A program made the translations under genes and the position numbers. 64,000 bases of DNA, taken from Glandiceps talaboti. Taxonomy: Eukaryota; Hemichordata; Enteropneusta; Spengelidae. This document shows, one piece after another, positions 61,620 through 64,000 of this stretch (positions within the stretch are counted from its first letter, which is position 1; every line of letters starts with the position of its first letter). The notes below the pieces were generated by a model. The model saw only the letters and a program-made list of their open reading frames with translations. It had not been told where the DNA came from and did no database searches. The DNA lies in NCBI RefSeq assembly GCF_964340395.1, contig NC_135555.1, forward strand, positions 21,302,447 to 21,366,446. The letters run 5' to 3'.

Positions 61620-64000
61620 ATTTTGTCTATTATTTGCAGTGACCTTTCAGAGTTCAATTCCAATGATTCCTCAGCCTACAATTTATCCAGGCATCGTTCA
61701 AAGGTTGAGATTTTTGGTGCATTCACAACTGTTGTTTGGTAGATTGTTCAAATAGTTGACACTTCTAGGTACAAATGTGTGACAAATTCGTGGTACATAT
61801 GTGGTACAAATTTGTACCTCCTAGTCCTCATATCCACCAACTGCAAGGAGGTCTGACAGCTAACAATGTAATATGATGGCGGTAAAGTGTATCGGCCCGT
61901 GTCTTTCCCTCTCCTGAGTGTCATGGAGGGCTCCCTACTGTCAACGCCAAGTGAATCGAGCTTAGACTCTAAATTAGTGAGTGATGTACGAAACTACCTC
62001 TTGTCATTTATTGTTCCATTTGATTAGAGTTTGTAAAACTGAAAGGCGAGATTAATTTACAATTTCCACTTTTTAGAAGGAAAAGAAGTAACAGCTACAG
62101 AACGGTGACTGTATTGCATTCCTACATCGTAAGGTACAGTCTGGCTATGATTGAATTTACACAAATATAAACGAAAATTTGTCCCAAAAGTTTGCCTGTT
62201 TCAATAGTAGAAAAACAACTGCATACTTTTGGACCCCAAAGTTTATACACTAAACGCACACCCATGTCATCCTGGCAAAATAGCTGTGCTGTTAAATGGA
62301 CCTGCTTAAATGTTTCCTGTCTACTACTTAGCAATTCTGAATATCCAAACAGCATTGACAAAATTGTTTTCAAAGAGCGCCCTCACCAATTATGCTATTC
62401 AACACTTATGTTTTTATTTATTTGGATTGTAATACCAGTCACACCACAAACATACACACACACAAGTATTTGTTATGTTGTGATTCTGTACATATTTTAA
62501 TTTCAAGTTACTGTTATCCAAGTGAACATCAATATTGTAATTATTATACAAAAAACAAGATCAGCATTTACATAAAATTTGACACAGTGACTTCATTTTC
62601 CACAATAATAATACAGTACAAAGCAATTCATACATTATATATTCAGATACTTCACTGTGAAATAGATTCAAAATTTACATATTCTCTCATTACCATGAGC
62701 TGATTTGTCAATAACATTTCCCGTAAAATCACCCTTGCCACTAGAAGGATACAGTTCAAAGGTCAACAGAAGAGTTGAAAGTTCAACTTCCTGTCTTTAC
62801 AACACTTGGTTCCTGTCTACTTGAAATGTATATCCTGTGTTTCTATAAGTTATCAAATTTGTGTTAACCAAATTCTTTGATTAAAATACTATCTCCAATA
62901 TTGTGCTAATGCTTCACTCTTACACATATATCTAAATCCTATTTTAAAAGTGTTAATAGAACCCGACTCTGAAGGATATGGTTCTACATACATGGCAAGC
63001 AATTTTAAGACCACTAACGCCAAGGAATATTTCAGCTCACCAGGTAATTACTTATTCTGTCCGGTTGTCTGATGCCCAGAACTGTCTTACCCAGACGACA
63101 AAATTTGATGACTATAAATATATTTATCTGTCATGATGTTTCTAACTCGGCTGTGCACAAAATTTTTGAAGAACTCATCTCTAGTGAATCCTATTTTACT
63201 GACCAGCAATGCTATCATCTGCATGGTTGGATCAGTGATCATGCTTTTTTTGAAAAGCTGCACACGAGACTGAAATTACAGTGTATCAGCATAAGAAGCA
63301 CACATTCAACAGTGCTCAGTGAGAGAGAGAAAGATTGTGAGTGTGTGCCTGATGTGATAATGATGCAAGGATTATGCCACTAGAGGGCACTGTTCTACAT
63401 CAATAAATGGTATCACTAGAGGTCTGCATCACTTATTATATTGTTAGAGGGCGCTAGTCTACATCACTGAAGTCAGTCAGTATTGGGATTTTGTTTATTG
63501 TATCACTGTATTGCTTGAGTATCCTTTCTCAAACACTTTCATTTTTTGAGAATTTATAGCAGTTTTAATATAAGTACAATTCTTCAAAAACTTGTTTGTC
63601 TCTTTTTCAAATCTTAATCGTGTAACAGCTATCTACTCTAACTCCACACGGCCACAATGACACTTACAAAACATTGCACATACAAAAAATGGTAGTCAAT
63701 AAAAAAAATGCTAAAACTTGATTTGGTAGTGTCTCAACAGGCAAAAAAAGTATTGCTTCAAATACAAAAATAAGAATGGACAATAATCAGACTTGTATTG
63801 GTAGACTACATTAGTTACTTTAAATAAAGACTCATCTAGCAATATACACAATTCATTTGACGACATGAAGTCCAAAGTCTAGAAACAAATTTTCACTGAC
63901 TACGGCAGCACCATAAGTTTCCTGCAGAATTTTCTTTTTTTTCACATTTCAAGTAAATTTTACATCAGTTTCACCTAAAATAACTTTACTCTTCCTTACA
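61620..64000. other. AT-rich end of the window without a supported gene
   Basis: ORFs of about 100 codons at 62192-62500, 62392-62703 and 63072-63383 have no domain or splice support. The region could be 3' UTR or intron of a gene that lies to the right. Confidence 0.4.
63376..63391 (+). promoter_or_regulatory. CTCF-like motif
   Basis: gCCACTAGAGGGCACT fits the vertebrate CTCF core CCASYAGRKGGC. A similar agagggcgctag lies about 65 bases further. Motif match only. Confidence 0.3.

Noticed and set aside
63072-63383. 103-codon ORF near the right end
   Set aside because: No family feature or splice partner; left as unassigned.

Overview
The window is nuclear DNA of an invertebrate animal. Genes are spliced with GT-AG introns, intergenic DNA is AT-rich, and microsatellites, minisatellites and palindromic mobile elements are dense. 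The gene content (kringle domains, a PCSK9-type cysteine-rich domain, a histamine N-methyltransferase relative) suggests an invertebrate deuterostome such as a hemichordate or lancelet. That assignment is inference; no marker here fixes the species.

Three multi-exon genes can be rebuilt with consistent splice phases and intact reading frames. (1) Minus strand, 15544 to 1294: nine coding exons, 668 aa, secreted. It has a signal peptide, a cysteine cluster with a long coiled coil, the first part of a PCSK9-like V domain, three nearly identical kringles, then the rest of the V domain. The kringles sit inside V-domain repeat M1, between its fourth and fifth cysteines. All 18 V-domain cysteines are present, and no subtilisin domain was found. 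(2) Plus strand, 47868 to 50433: three coding exons, 303 aa, a histamine N-methyltransferase-like SAM enzyme. (3) Plus strand, 58012 to 59943: three coding exons, 141 aa, a secreted stand-alone I9 (subtilisin propeptide type) inhibitor domain. The window therefore holds a V domain and an I9 propeptide, two parts of PCSK9, as separate secreted genes and without a protease.

Weaker gene candidates are an intronless ORF with TATA and CCAAT boxes (25933-26574) and a chain of three small exons (32561-32970).

Layout: 1-1.3 kb, gene end and a MITE. 1.3-15.6 kb, kringle/V-domain gene with a 2.4 kb minisatellite and foldback elements in its introns. 15.8-20.4 kb, a GAAAC foldback and a 3 kb terminal-inverted-repeat (TIR) element whose arms are minisatellites. 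22-25.4 kb, a decayed CR1/L2/Crack-like LINE on the minus strand. 25.6-26.6 kb, orphan ORF and promoter. 27.4-30.3 kb, a ~164 bp satellite rich in octamer and CCAAT motifs. 32.5-40 kb, small exons, two copies of a dispersed repeat, a 51 bp minisatellite and a 3.16 kb TTAA-flanked element. 40.4-43.3 kb, second copy of the large TIR element. 43.4-47 and 52.2-56.2 kb, a segmental duplication carrying 117 bp tandem repeats and flanking the methyltransferase gene. 56.2-64 kb, dispersed repeats, the I9 gene, a perfect 33 bp array and unremarkable AT-rich DNA. No tRNA, rRNA, CRISPR array or retrovirus-like element was recognised.
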